Assembly: GCA_951799425.1 (NCBI GenBank)
Contig: OX637394.1
Span: forward strand, 16,549,001 to 16,613,000
From: Ilex aquifolium
Lineage: Eukaryota; Streptophyta; Magnoliopsida; Aquifoliales; Aquifoliaceae
DNA length: 64,000 bases
Direction of reading: 5' to 3'
A model generated the notes under the pieces. It did not search any database and was not told the DNA's origin. It was given only the letters and a program-made list of their open reading frames with translations. The first letter of the stretch is position 1; the number at the start of each line of letters is the position of its first letter. Below, in pieces: positions 34,914 through 46,999 of the stretch. Position numbers and translations under genes: made by a program.

Positions 34914-35328
34914 ACACCAGTTACATAAAATTTGTGCATATACTGGGATATGTATATGTATGTATTACTAGAATAAATGAGCTCAATATAGAAACACTAA
35001 CTGGTTTCTGAAAGGAGAAAGAATGAAGAGAGTTGCGAAGCTTCAAGGGTGGATGCCAACTATTGAAGTGAAATTTCAATAACCAAAATAATAAATAACA
35101 TTCATTTTTCGTTTCTTCCTCAACAACCGATAGAAAAATAAGGAAAAATCTAAATTTGAAGATAAAAGTTTCATGAACCTTTTCATGAATTTCATAGGGC
35201 TGTAACTAAACCTGAAAACAACAAAAGAAATGAGTAAATAAGTGGAAAACTGGGAGACATGAAAGAAGAAGAACATGGAGAGAAAATATAAAATACCCAT
35301 AGTTCCAATATGCAAATAGTACCCGATG
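34914..35328. other. Intergenic DNA, no gene seen
   Basis: Short open frames on the minus strand have no family signature, and one runs straight into the neighbouring solo LTR, so I treat them as chance. Confidence 0.4.
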
Positions 35329-35333
35329 ATGTA

Positions 35334-35900
35334 CAAAGCACAATTGAACAGAGTGGAGATAGTGGGTGCTTTGATCCGAGTAAATCTGAGCTCCAAGGCC
35401 CTTTGGAATGGGGTTTATATGGGAAGGAGACCAATCGCACAGAAGAATTATAGTGGTTCACCAGCTCGGGGCTTAGCTAATCCACTCTTCAAATGAGTCT
35501 CTTGCTCCTAGGGAGATATATTGATAATGGGGGAAAAATTACACAATGTTCTTGGTTGCTTGGGTTCCTTGCCCCATAGTGAGGACTTTTTACAGTATTT
35601 ATAGCTAAATTCGAGCTCTGCTGAATCTGAGGCGAGATCTTCGCATCTTGTAACGTTTGCTTGATTTAGGTAGCGATTATGCAGTGTGATAAGGGTTTGA
35701 TGAGGGAATTACGAGTTTGGTGCCTAGGTTGGCGCCCGTTGCCATTGAGGAGATGTTTGGTGGTTGCTAGCTGTCTTCCCCTCTTTTTCCTCTGAGGCGC
35801 AGGTCTAGGGAGATCGAGGTCTGGAACTCAGCTCGAGATTTTTGTGGCTGGGCTCCCGAACTACCGATCTCAGACCTGGGAACTTTTCTGAGTATCATCA
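35334..35900 (-). mobile_element. Solo LTR of a Tat-lineage element, reversed
   Basis: 567 bp, almost the same length as the LTRs of element B. On the minus strand it begins TGATGATACTCAG and ends TTTGTACATCATCG, with a CTATAAATAC TATA box and a GAACCACTATAATTCTTCTG motif matching element B's GAACCACTATAAACCTCTG. A 5-bp duplication GTACC flanks it (35329-35333 and 35901-35905). There is no internal region. Confidence 0.82.
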
Positions 35901-36143
35901 GTACCCAATACAATCACAAGTTCTCAACTTACTGTCATATTTTCTTTGTTCTCCCCCAAACTCACCACCAAAAAAACCAGAAATGAAATGTCCCCTGTTC
36001 AACAATCCCAGGCAATACCAAAACAAAGCCAATTTATTACAGGGCCATTTTTATACCAAAATGAGGGCACTGATCAACCAATGAAATGAATTAAACAAAG
36101 TTGATAGTTTTTGGCATCCTTTGTAGGAACCGTCAAGACATCA

Positions 36144-36287
36144 ATGTCGTCATTTCATGGTGATGAAGAAGACGACAAGGACTCGACAATTCAAGAAGAG
36201 GCAAGAGAGGCCTTTCGAAGCTTGTTTAAAAACATGCGATTTCGTTGGAGGAATCCATTGAAATGCTTCGCATCTCACAAGCAGTAA
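36144..36287 (+). CDS. Possible small exon, 47 residues, unknown
   Basis: An AG acceptor-like site (TTTGTAG near 36126) precedes an open frame that includes MSSFHGDEEDDKD and then EEAREAFRSLFKNMRFRW. The composition (acidic then basic/aromatic) looks coding, but I recognise no family and no partner exons. It may be a captured or decayed exon. Doubtful. Confidence 0.2.
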   Translation: MSSFHGDEEDDKDSTIQEEAREAFRSLFKNMRFRWRNPLKCFASHKQ

Positions 36288-36420
36288 TGAAGACTTTAAG
36301 AGTAAATTGTTGATCTCAATCGGGGAACCTGCCTACGTTGCAATTTGTAAACTGTTAACGAAGCCATGAAAGGTGAATTGGTTCGACTACTAAGGAGTAA
36401 ATACATTAACTACGTGTGCA

Positions 36421-36445
36421 GGAGAGAGAGAGAGAGAGAGAGAGA
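36421..36445. repeat. (GA)n microsatellite
   Basis: Twelve uninterrupted GA units, followed by a purine-rich stretch to about 36560. Confidence 0.9.
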
Positions 36446-36622
36446 TGAAGAGAGGTGGCATGACAGGTTTGTTGTTAGCGGTCTTTGAATTCATAGGAGG
36501 GAGAGAGTGAGTTTGAGAGAGGAAATATGGAGAGGAAGAGAAAGTAGGGAGGGAGAGAGAGGGGGTAACGACTGAGAAATAATAGAAAGCAATTAGAGTA
36601 TATGATTAGGTTTAGTGTTGTA

Positions 36623-39600
36623 CTAATAGCCTAAAGGCACTTTGCAATTGAAAAAAAAAAACTTTTCAATTTTAAATAGTTTTTCTTCATTTGCTTTAAT
36701 TAAAGAAATTGAAATCAATATAATACCTGATTTTTTTTCAAAAATTTTTGGCAAAATTTCCTCTAAATATAGGAACCCAAGGACATCTCAACCTGTCTAC
36801 ATTGACATCAATAGCATCATTCCCCAACACAAACTATTACATAAGCAATCTCAAGAATAAATTACTCGAAAGTTACAGTCACATGTTACACACGCAAGTT
36901 CAATCAAAAAACTAAAATTCACAGTCCACAATCATGTATAACAATCATCGTAGTTTACAATCACAATTCACTTCTATTTCCCTAAAAATCACCATTCCAA
37001 GTCAAACCACTAAAACAACTATCAATTCCCATCAAACCAAATATATCACCATGTGTGATTAGTTCACCTTACTAAATACTGAACAAACAAAACACACACG
37101 CAAACTGACAAAACACTCGCGTGCAAAGAGAAATAACTCTCTTCAACTTCATCTTCTTTAGAGGTAAGAGAGACAACGAAAGATTGCTAATAATAAACAC
37201 CACACAATTGTCTACTTGAGATCAAGAACTTTAATGTCTTCTAGATGTGAACTCACCAGAAAATAACCCACCATGGTTACATGTATACCTGAAAATTTTG
37301 AAATATACAAATTATCAAAAAATGTGAGGCAAAACCAAACTACTAAAAATAAAAACATATGGCCCCTTGCTTTTCTCATTAGTTAGAATCAACATAATTA
37401 TTACCATCAATTCCATTATCCTTAATTACCCAAAAAAATTAATGAACACACACATTTGTATAAGGGGAGGAGGATTAGATAAATTGATAGTTAGATAAAA
37501 ATTTAGAGAGGTGGTAGGAAACTTGAAGCACATGGGAAACATGCATAGTGCGTTTGATCTTGACATTTGGTGGTTCGAGATATAATACTTTCAAAAGTTC
37601 ACTTCATTGCAACTGAGTCTAGGGAGCAACTTATTTTTCACTCCAGTTCATATCCAGAGCAACTTATTTTCATGTGTTGGTATTAACAACTCAATAATGC
37701 ATTGAAGATCATTAATAGAAACCTTTTAATTGTTTTAGGCTATTTATCTTTTTAGCTTCATGCATCAAATGGAGATATATGATGGTCTAAAAAGCTAATG
37801 AAAGATATTAACTTTTAGACCAAAAAATATATTAATTCCGGTCGAGAACATGATTCCTCCAAATTGCATTTTGGACCAAAAAAAAAGTCACACACAACTA
37901 ATTATATGTTCATGCCTTGAGTGTTGATTGGTCACGCCTAAACACAACTATTTACCAACTACCACAACAACATTAACATTAAGATTAAGGAATGATCACT
38001 AAATGTAACTATATATGAAATGAATATATGAAAGATACAAAAAATCCTTTAAAAAAAACTAACACCTCAGTAAATGAGAAGAGCAAAGTCTCACCAATAA
38101 GCCCCTAAACTTCCTCTTGCATATAGTTTTCTTGGGAAGCACTTTGCTAAAATCAAAAAATTCAAAAAGAGATCATGCATACACAAAAAGAGAAGATTAG
38201 GTTCACAACAAAAAGGTTGACAATTATCTGTATAGCAAATCAAAGCATTTAACTGAATTGAACTATGACTTTGCCAAGTCCATGAAAATAATATTCAATA
38301 GCTAATGATCAATGAGCCATAAAAATAAAGGTATGAAAATAATGTTGCATACCAAAAAAAAAACATCATACCACATTATATATCCAATAGAGCAAAATAA
38401 AATTAGGCATAATCGCATTAAAAATTAGTTAATTTCCAACAAAAAATTCACACCAAATTGCAATAATTTAACTCCTAAATGTCACTTCCATTGATAAAGA
38501 GATTTACGTGATAAATTTTCAAAACTTTTGACGCGACCTCTGTGTGTGTGGGTGTGTGCACTGTGTGTGTGTGGGTGTGTGCTATGTGTGTGTCTACTGG
38601 GTGTGTGGGCACACTTGTGATATCTCTATGAGAACTTCTGTCAAACGTATGGTGTGCGATCTGTGTTTGTTAAGTGGGTGTTATGCATAGGATGTGTGTG
38701 AGTTGTGAGTGATGTGTGTGTGCATTATGTGTGTGTGAAGCATATAAAATTGATGGGAGTTCAACAAATGAAAAATGAAACCAAATCTAGTCAAACCACT
38801 ATCATTCAACCACCACTTCTATCAACAATTCATTGGCAAATAGAAATTAATTCAATCAAAAATAAACCTAACATTGAATGTTTGTGTGCGTGTGTGTGTT
38901 GTTGTGGGGTATGTGTGTGCTCTGTTTTTGTTTGTGTCTGTGTGTGGGTGATCTTTGTGCGTGCGTAGTGCATATGTGTGGGGTGTGTGTGAGTGTGCGC
39001 GTGTGCGTGCGTGCGTGTGTTGTTGTGTGTGAGTGCATGTGTGTATGTGAGTTGTGAGATAGAGTAGTGTGTGTGAGTCATGAGATAGAGAGACGCAGAG
39101 AGTGTGCAACTATGTTGGGGTGTGTGTGGGTGGGTGTTAGTTGGGGGAGAGAGAGGGGTACCTGGGCCATAGCAGAGGAGCAATCGTGGAGAGAGAATGA
39201 GAAAAGGGGTCTGGCCGCCTTGGTCTTCTTCCGACAAAGGAGCAAGAGGTAAGAGCAACTCCAAAGGGAGTTGTCATTTTGGGGTGTCAAATCACTCATT
39301 TGTAATTTTTAATAGTGTTTTGACATCCCTGAATTATAAATCTGCTTCAATAGTAGGTGCTAAAATGGGGTGTCATTTTTATATTTTCATTCATCAATCT
39401 ATATGAATCGTTGGATCTATATTCATCGTTGGATCATTCAGCAATTTAACGGATCTATATTCATCAACTCATTTGCAACATCTCTCTTTCTCTCTCCAGA
39501 GTTGCCAAAATTGACACCCCGAGAGCATTGTTGTCATTTTTCAACCCTTAATGCCACCCCCTTGAAGTAACAAATTTTGAATTTGGGGTAATATTTTGGC

Positions 39601-39904
39601 AGTTATGGGGTTGTCATCCCTGATGTCACTCCTCCTTGGAGTTGCTCTAAGAGAGAAGGAAAGACCGTTGATTGGATTTGTGCATGCAGCATGGGTATAT
39701 TTTGATTGGATTTGTTCACGCTAGGCGTGCATGAGTTTGGGTGAGATTTGGTATTTGGGTGGGATGGATTGTGAGCTATTAGATTGTCTTAGGTGAATGT
39801 AGATGAGACCTTGGCCATTCAACTGAAACAAAATTAAATATAAGTCGTCTTTGTGCTTTTCCAACTTTTAGGATTCAAATTGCACTCTACTTTATTATTA
39901 TGGA
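36623..39904 (-). mobile_element. 3.3-kb non-autonomous Helitron split by a MITE
   Basis: On the minus strand it begins A/TCCATAATAATAAAGTAGAG (39904). It ends near 36623 with a weak hairpin (GTGCC-TTTA-GGC) and TTAG/T in place of CTAG. Inside are interrupted GT microsatellites (38540-39080) and a CAGGTACCCCTCTCTCTC segment (about 39160) equivalent to the CCCAGGTA segment of the other two large Helitrons. The MITE 39253-39647 interrupts it. No replicase was seen. Confidence 0.7.
39253..39647. mobile_element. MITE, PIF/Harbinger-like (Tourist type)
   Basis: 395 bp with terminal inverted repeats GAGCAACTCCAAAGGGAGT and ACTCCTCCTTGGAGTTGCTC, flanked by the 3-bp duplication TAA (39250-39252 and 39648-39650). 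Non-coding. TAA/TTA target duplications are typical of PIF/Harbinger elements. Confidence 0.82.
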
Positions 39905-40387
39905 TTAACTCTCAAGGATAAGAATGCCATAGTTATAGTGTTAATTGGCAAAGATGAAAAAAAAATATTTTTCATGTATTCTGGTATTTTAAAATAGTAT
40001 AGATATAAACTAAGTCACATAATTCGCATCAAAGCACTTGCGAACTGAAGCTCCGCACGTAAATTCGCGCACCAAGAGTGGATTCGTCAAAAAATTGCAC
40101 TCCGATTTAAATGAATTCGCGAACTCACTATTGTAAATTCGTCAACTTCAATTAACTACTAAAACACACTATTTTATGTAAAAATTTGAACTTCAAATCA
40201 CAAGCCCAGACTTCCAACTTGGTTCATAACCATTAATTAGTGTGCCTTATAGTTGTACTCTAGTTTCCAACTAAAGCACCAATCCATGGCTCAAGAACAA
40301 TGAGTCAATGACCCTTTATAGGCATGTTGAGCTGCCCATTTCCCATTTCCTATCAATGTGGGATTGCTTCCCCTCTTGAACAATGCC

Positions 40388-40831
40388 TCGAGGGTTTGTT
40401 TGGATAAATTTTGGGGGAGGGATTTAGATTGATTTCTCTAAATTCTTTTAAACTCAAACCTCTCTTTATAATTATTGGATTCAACATTCAATTCAGTTCA
40501 TACCCATATTTAGTATGCAACACATACACATATATGATCCACAGATATATCATAATTATTAACACCTATTTGTCCTGTAAATGACTATTTTATCTTTAAT
40601 CAATCCAATTCATACCCATGTTAAGGGGTACAATTATCTTTTGGATCCTTAACCCCTTACCCATCTTCTCAAACCCACCCCCTCCCTAGGTTTGACAAAA
40701 CTCATGATCATGGGTTTAATCTTCAGGTCAGTTACGGGTCGGGTTTGAAAATTGGGACTGAATTTTTCATACAAACATGGGATTTGGTGGTCCTTTGGAC
40801 TATTTTTTTCAAACTCATCTTGCCAAACCCC

Positions 40832-40865
<34 letters not shown>

Positions 40866-41340
40866 CCCCCCCCCCAATACCCCCTTACCAAACAGCCCCT
40901 AGGGCTTGTTTGGATGAATTTTTGAGGAGGATTTGGATTGGCTTCCTCAAACCCTTCTTTACAAAGATGAAATTCAACATTAAATCCAGTCCATACCCAT
41001 GTTTGGTATGCAACATATACACATGTAGGACCCACGAATATATCTTAATTATTAATAACCATTTATCCTATAAATAACTATTTTGCTCCTTGATCAATCC
41101 AATTCATAACCATATTAAAGGGTACAATTGTTTTTTACATCCTTAACCCCTTAACCCATATTCCCAAACCCACCCCCCTTAGTTTGACGAAACCCATGAT
41201 CATGGGTTTAATATTCGGCCCGAATTTGAGAATCCATGATTGAATTTTTAATCCAAACATAGGGTTTAGGGGTCCTTTAGACTATTTTTCCCAAACTTAT
41301 CTTGTCAAGCCCTCCATACTCCCTTACCAAACAGCCTCCG
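40388..41340. repeat. Two tandem MITE-like units
   Basis: Unit 1 (about 40388-40905) and unit 2 (about 40910-41340) are collinear, beginning AGGGTTTGTTTGGATAAATT and AGGGCTTGTTTGGATGAATT and ending near CCAAACAGCC. Each shares GATCATGGGTTTAAT and GGTCCTTT landmarks. GGGC(T)TGTTTGGAT...CCAAACAGCC is an inverted-repeat end pattern seen in many plant MITEs. Unit 1 is longer because of the C tract. Confidence 0.75.
40833..40875. repeat. Poly-C tract: 32 C, one G, 10 C
   Basis: An unbroken run of 32 C (40833-40864) followed by G and 10 more C. It is absent from the second tandem unit. Confidence 0.85.
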
Positions 41341-42009
41341 AAAGCTGAAGCTTCTTTTTTTTTCATTCACCATAATTTTTTTGATGCTATACCGATGTGG
41401 GACATCAAAAATATGTTCTAAAATGCTCACTATGCTTTCCTTATTTATTTGACATCCTCTTTTCCAATGTGTAATACAATGTGATTTATATAAATTTAAC
41501 ACTCTCAAATACGCTCTCGCTCTCACTTTTTTTTGAAATTAGCCGCTCTCGCTCGCGCTTGCGCTCTATGTGATCTAGGATATAGATATAAAAATTATTA
41601 AAAATATAACTTAAATAATTAAATTTATACATAAATATGATGAAGGGTTAACAAAAAAACCATTGTGACATTGATCCCATATCAGAAAGCTTTGAAAATG
41701 TGCGACTTAAACAAGCTTATAAAAGGGTGGGACTCTCCCTAACCAATTCATTATTTAATTCTTTGATTTGTAGCCTCAGCTAAAAAGCAACAGAAATAGG
41801 TAATGATGTGAGTCAGTCGAGTTTAAGCCTCAGGCTTGTCAATTGGTAGACGCTAAAAATAAGTTTGTGAATTGATTTTGTTGAATTCGTGAATTAGGTT
41901 GAGTGAGAACGCGCACCAAATTCGTGCATTCGCATGCGGAGCGAGGGAGCGTGATCACATTGGGATGAATTATGTGACTTAGCTTAGCTAAGTAGTGTCC
42001 CACGAAATG

Positions 42010-43345
42010 TTTGATATGTAGGTCCAAATCCAGGGTTGACCCAGAAGCAAAGCAACTGAAATAGTCACTCTGGGCTCCCAACGAAGGGCCCCATGAGAAA
42101 AACATCTGCCCCAAAAATGGTGAACAAAATGCAATCTGAAAGTATATTGGGCCCAAGAATATCATACCCACACAAAAAAGTCCAAAACTCATCCTTCTTT
42201 ATTAATGCCATCTTCCATAAAGTTGCCCACCAATTCATTCACTCTAACATGCATCTCTCTCTCTCTCAAAATTAATCCCATCTTTCACAAACCTGCCGCT
42301 GCCTACAAAGATGAATAAAGAAAATACAACATTCAAAAAATTAATAAAATAATGACTGTAAAATGCTTCATAGTGATAAGTCCCATCCTTCTCTCTCCCT
42401 TTTTTTTTTTGTTTAATTTTTACTGTCACTCTGTCAATTTAAACCACTATACCCAAATGCTAATACTAGATCATATGGATTTTTTTTTATTCGATGATTG
42501 CTTTTTCATGTTATATTTTTTTATGAATGTAATTTAATTTAATTCAAATTTTATTATACTGTGAAAGTTATTATCGTTAGGTCATTTGAGAGACGATGTA
42601 AACTTATATACTGATTACTAATAAAATTTTATCTTCTATTATTTTGTTATTTTTAATGTTTTTAATGTATTAGATTTTTGTCTTAGTACAGTCTTTTGTT
42701 GGTCTAATAATTTTTTAGTTTGCTAATATTTTTTAATCTTGAATAACCTAAAAATTGTCTTTATTTAACAATTTTTTTTAAAACATGATCGAGTTTTTTA
42801 TATTAGTGGATTAGATTTGTTTTCAAAATTAGAATCTTAAAAGAATGTTCATTAAAAGAAACTAACACTCTAATTGAAATGCTAAAATATATAAAGAGGC
42901 TAAATTTTTTCCAATGCATGAATTTATAAAGAAATATTTTGAAATTAAAACTCATTATATTTAACTTGTGATGCAAAATTTCTTATTATTATTTTTTATA
43001 TTCAAGTTTCATGCGGATATCATTTTAAATGGATAATATGAAAAACTTATTCAATCTTTGTTTCATAGAAAAAAGCATGACTTTTGTATAAAATTATAAC
43101 TATATTATTTATACATTTTTTTTAGGGATTTGAAGGTCAGTCACTAGACCCAATAGGATTCTAAAAAATATTCACTCGCTAATTTTCTTTTGGATTAGAT
43201 CCCTATTGAAAAGTCAAAGCAATGAACATAATTAGCGTCCTTTATAATTGTCAAAAATAATGACAATATCATCACCTAATTTAAACACCTATTTAAAAAG
43301 TTACGTTATCATAATGTACATTTTTCTCATAAACACAAATCGTTA
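42010..43345. repeat. Dispersed repeat R1, copy 2, left part
   Basis: From 42165 it aligns with copy 1 (4915 onward). The part left of 42165 corresponds to sequence displaced in copy 1 by element A, so it shows the pre-insertion site (GGGCCCAAGAATATCATACC). It is cut at 43345 by a Helitron and resumes at 46585-46760. Confidence 0.65.
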
Positions 43346-43890
43346 TATATATATATAGAACGATTTTGAATTTTGGAGACAAAGAGCGGTCCAGATCATT
43401 TCGTAACCAAAAAATTCATCATCCAACGGATAGCGTTATCCCAAACTGTCTCTAGTTATTGACATCTCAGATCGTTTTGATCCGACGTACCACATTAGCT
43501 CTTTTAAAATATTTTTGTTCCTCAAAATTTTTAGTTTCCAAAATTGACACCCTACATTGAATTCGCCTCTCAATCTCGCCCAAAATCAATGTCATCTAAA
43601 TCTAAAATTCTGTTCAAATCTAAAATTAACGTTCATATTTAAATTTTGACCCCCGCTCATGCTGCTCTAAATAATATCATTTTCATATCAGAGAAATCAC
43701 TTTTTCACATCACAGCTTCAAAATATTCAATATAATGATGATACTATATTATTTACTTCGCTTTCATTTATCACCTACATCCATCTCGATCATTTCACTC
43801 AATTATTTCTGATATCCCCTTTCTCCTTTGTCTCCCTTTCTTTCTCTCTTTGTTCATCCTCTCGATCTTTGCCCCAAATGAATAGTCACC

Positions 43891-44404
43891 CAGGGCCGGC
43901 CCAATAGTATGGAAAAAAAAAAAGCATGGGCTTTAGGCCCCATAATTTTAGGTACATCACTAGTCCACAAAAAAAAAAAATTTAAATCCATTAAATTTTA
44001 AGCCCTACAAAAAAGCTCCAAAAAATTAAATTCAATCAAAAATTTTATTGCAATAATTTGGGTCTATAATTCAGTCCATAACATCAAAAACTTAAAAATT
44101 AAAAAAATTAAAAAAATACTCAAAACCCAACTCATATTTACTCTCTCTCTCTCTCCAGTAAAAAAAATAAAAAACAAAAACAAAAGTTGAAATTAAACAC
44201 TCTCTCTCCTTCTCTGTGGTAAAAAAATAAAAACAAAAGTTGAAATTTCTTTCTCGACAATATTAATGCATCCTTCTTTTGTCTCCCTCTCACATAGAAA
44301 ATTAAAAATAAATTAATTTTTTTTTAAAAAATAATACTACAAAAAAAAAGGTCTCCATTTAATATTTTCTGTTTTAGGCCTCAAATTGTCTTGAGCTACC
44401 CCTG
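43891..44404. mobile_element. Small hAT-like element
   Basis: It begins CAGGGCCGGCCCAATAG and ends GAGCTACCCCTG. Flanking 8-mers TAGTCACC and TAGCCATC match at 6 of 8 positions, consistent with an old hAT duplication. The AT-rich interior is non-coding. Confidence 0.55.
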
Positions 44405-44539
44405 TAGCCATCGACACCCCTTTTCTCTTCTCTCTTTTTCACTCCTCACCGAAACCCTTTTTCTTCACAACAACACTATGGAGGCACCATTGGAGACACA
44501 TTGATCAACCGTCGAAAATCTTGAAGCCTCACCCAGGTA

Positions 44540-44541
<2 letters not shown>

Positions 44542-44594
<53 letters not shown>
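44542..44594. repeat. (CT)n microsatellite
   Basis: About 26 uninterrupted CT units just downstream of the CACCCAGGTATC motif shared by three Helitrons. Confidence 0.9.
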
Positions 44595-44596
<2 letters not shown>

Positions 44597-46584
44597 GTAT
44601 GTCTCCCCTTACCGTAACCACTCATTCCTTCCCTCTCCCCTCTGCCACCGAAACTCATAACAGCCCACCAAACTCCCTATATATCCAAAGCCAAATTCTT
44701 ACCTGCAACCAACCAGCACCTCCACCTCCATTCCTCCCTAGTCCCCACCATTGCCACCAAAACCTCCCTAGCCAACAAACGTCTCCCCACCCCCCACACG
44801 CACATATTGCTACCGAAACCCACCACAGTCACCGAAACACCAAGTGTTTGTATTATTGCTTCAATGAGCGGGCTAACATTATCCTTATTTTTTAGCGAAC
44901 TTATTTTGGCTGCTGCAGTGATCAGCAATGGCACAACTCCAGCGAGACAATGATCTCCTAAAAAATGTTTATTGGTTTGGGTTTGTTATTTTTTTTAGTT
45001 TTACATATTTTTAGGTTATTTACAATTTTTTTCTGTACATTCTAGGATATGAGTACCTAAGATTGGTTCAGGCGAACAAGGATAAGTTCATCTATTTCTG
45101 GTGTTTGTTTTGTCCAAAAACTACAAAAAATTCCTAAAGAACCATGAAGCCCTTTTGATCAAGAGCCAAGCCTTTTGTTTTTTTGGCACATTTGGGAATG
45201 GTTTGCATCAAAAGAAAGCAAAAATGATAGGAACCATTGTGAGGTGTATGCACGATGTTTAATGAGTTCTCCATACTATTATTCAAGGTTCTTTAGGTTG
45301 TAATGTCTATGTTTTTAAATATTATTTTCTCTCTAAAAAATTTCAAATCTTGACTTCAATTTAATACTTTGTGCACATTCATAAAATTTGCAAGTTATAC
45401 ACTATTTCTGCAGTATACTGAAATTCAACTTGATTTGTTGGCAATATGTCTTATAGTTCATTTGATTTGTTGCCAATTTGATACATTATTTGGTTTGGAT
45501 TGTAGTTAAAAGTAAACTCGCATTCTCGAAGCGGTACCGGTGGTTGCTGAAGATATGTTTTAGGTTTGGAAGTGATAATGATGGTGATCTTAGTAATGAT
45601 AGTTAATCTCGAAGTTGTGATGGATGGGTGGTCGTGGGGTAAAACTCTTGGGACAAATTTGTGCAACATAAAATTAACTTAGTTGATGAAATTTGGTTTG
45701 AATTGAATAGCAAAATTAATTTAAATAGTTGACTTGGTTAGATTTAATTTTAATTTGAGCACAAAATTTGATTAGTTATCAAAATTTAGGCTAAGTGGTA
45801 ATAATGGTAATTGTGGTATTAGTGGTAATAGTTTTGTATAGTTGTGTTTTTAGAGGATTTTGCTCGAATTCTTTATGGGACTCAAATTTTATGTATTCAG
45901 TTTCTCAATTTGATAATGTTAGCATAGTTGGATTTAATCATGAAAATTTGATCAAGACCAATTTTCATTGATGGCATGCTATCTCTCTACCAATATGTTT
46001 GAGTGTGATATATGAAAAACATCTTTACTTGATAAGGTTTGCACATCTTCATATTTTTGTAGGGTCTTATTTTTAGAGAGAATTTAACAGTAATTGTTTG
46101 AAAGAATAGAAAAAAAAATATTATATTTAGAGGCACGAGTATTCTCTAAACTATCAACTTACTATGAGGACAAAAAGTATAATTTAACCCGATAGAGTGT
46201 TAAAAAATTAGTTTTAATTGATTTAGATTTTGTTGATGTTGTTTATTATATTGTTTGTTGCAATTCATCTCTTAATCCCCCTTCCTTGCTTTCTATCTCA
46301 TATTTATTTGATTGTTTTCATACCACAATGATTTTTGAATTTACTACCATTTGGATATCAATCAATAATTAAACGGTCATTGAATAATGTTTGAGATTAT
46401 TTTGATTTGTATTCTATCAATTTTTTTTAAAAAAAAATAATGGGCCCATATTATATTTATCAATGTTTTTTCTTATTTTTTCTAATTGGCAATTTTTTAT
46501 GGCATACAGTCTCTTAATGCACATGTATTTGTTTTCGATTTTTTTGTTTGTTACGGCGTGCCTTCGGGCACGGACAATTGTTAG

Positions 46585-46999
46585 TATATATATATAACAA
46601 CAAATACACAATAAAATAAAAATAAAAAATAATAGATGCACAATAATTATCAGACAGGTACACTAAAACACATATCGTTAATATACCTTCTTCTTTATAA
46701 ACAAAGATCGTCACACAGGTAAATTAAAACACCATCGTTAATGTACCACAAAAACATCAGCTCACACCCTATGTGACAAGGATGACCACAAAAACATTTT
46801 TGGTGTATCAATTTTGAGGATCATACACTTTGAATGAATTAAACAATAATATAAGCTCCAATCATGAACCCGCCCAAAAAGGTTAGAATAAATTCCACTA
46901 CCACATCATCAAAAAACCCTAATTCTAGCACAATAACAAAAGGAAGTAGAATCCATAAAAATTAAAATTAAAAAGCCTTATAAACCCTAACCTTAGAGG
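46585..46999. repeat. Dispersed repeat R1, copy 2, right part, and gene 3' flank
   Basis: Up to about 46760 the sequence resumes the R1 alignment (TCAGACAGGTACACTAAAAC). The rest is the 3' flank of the LEA_2 gene, with no other feature seen. Confidence 0.6.

Larger units (their letters stand above)
40010..41982. mobile_element. Candidate inverted-repeat element with a perfect 16-bp end match
   Basis: CTAAGTCACATAATTC at 40010-40025 is exactly inverted at 41967-41982. Similarity continues inward in patches (CGCTCCGCA, AAATTCG and GCGCG motifs) for about 100 bp, suggesting degenerate long inverted repeats of Mutator type. I found no matching target duplication, so the class is uncertain. The interior is mostly two tandem MITE-like units. 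Confidence 0.5.
43346..46584 (+). mobile_element. 3.2-kb non-autonomous Helitron inside repeat R1
   Basis: The 5' part (TATAGAACGATTTTGAATTT, then GGAGACAAAGAGCGGTCCAG and ATCCAACGGATA) matches the 5' part of the Helitron at 30072-34808. The 3' end has the hairpin CGTGCC-TTCG-GGCACG, a spacer and TTAG followed by T. The flanking AT dinucleotide run prevents fixing the first base. It contains a small hAT-like insertion and a CT microsatellite right after CACCCAGGTA. No transposase gene was seen. A frame near 45060 (EYLRLVQANKDKFIYF) might be a captured exon but matches nothing I know. Confidence 0.75.

Noticed and set aside
35076-35461. Hydrophobic minus-strand ORFs resembling membrane protein exons
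   Set aside because: Their N-terminal halves lie within the reversed solo Tat LTR (35334-35900); no family match.
38830-39264. Thr/His-rich ORFs on the minus strand
   Set aside because: Produced by GT/CA microsatellites inside a Helitron.
44521-44895. Ser/Leu and Pro-rich ORF in a Helitron
   Set aside because: Driven by the CT microsatellite; the following Pro/Thr-rich part has no family signature.
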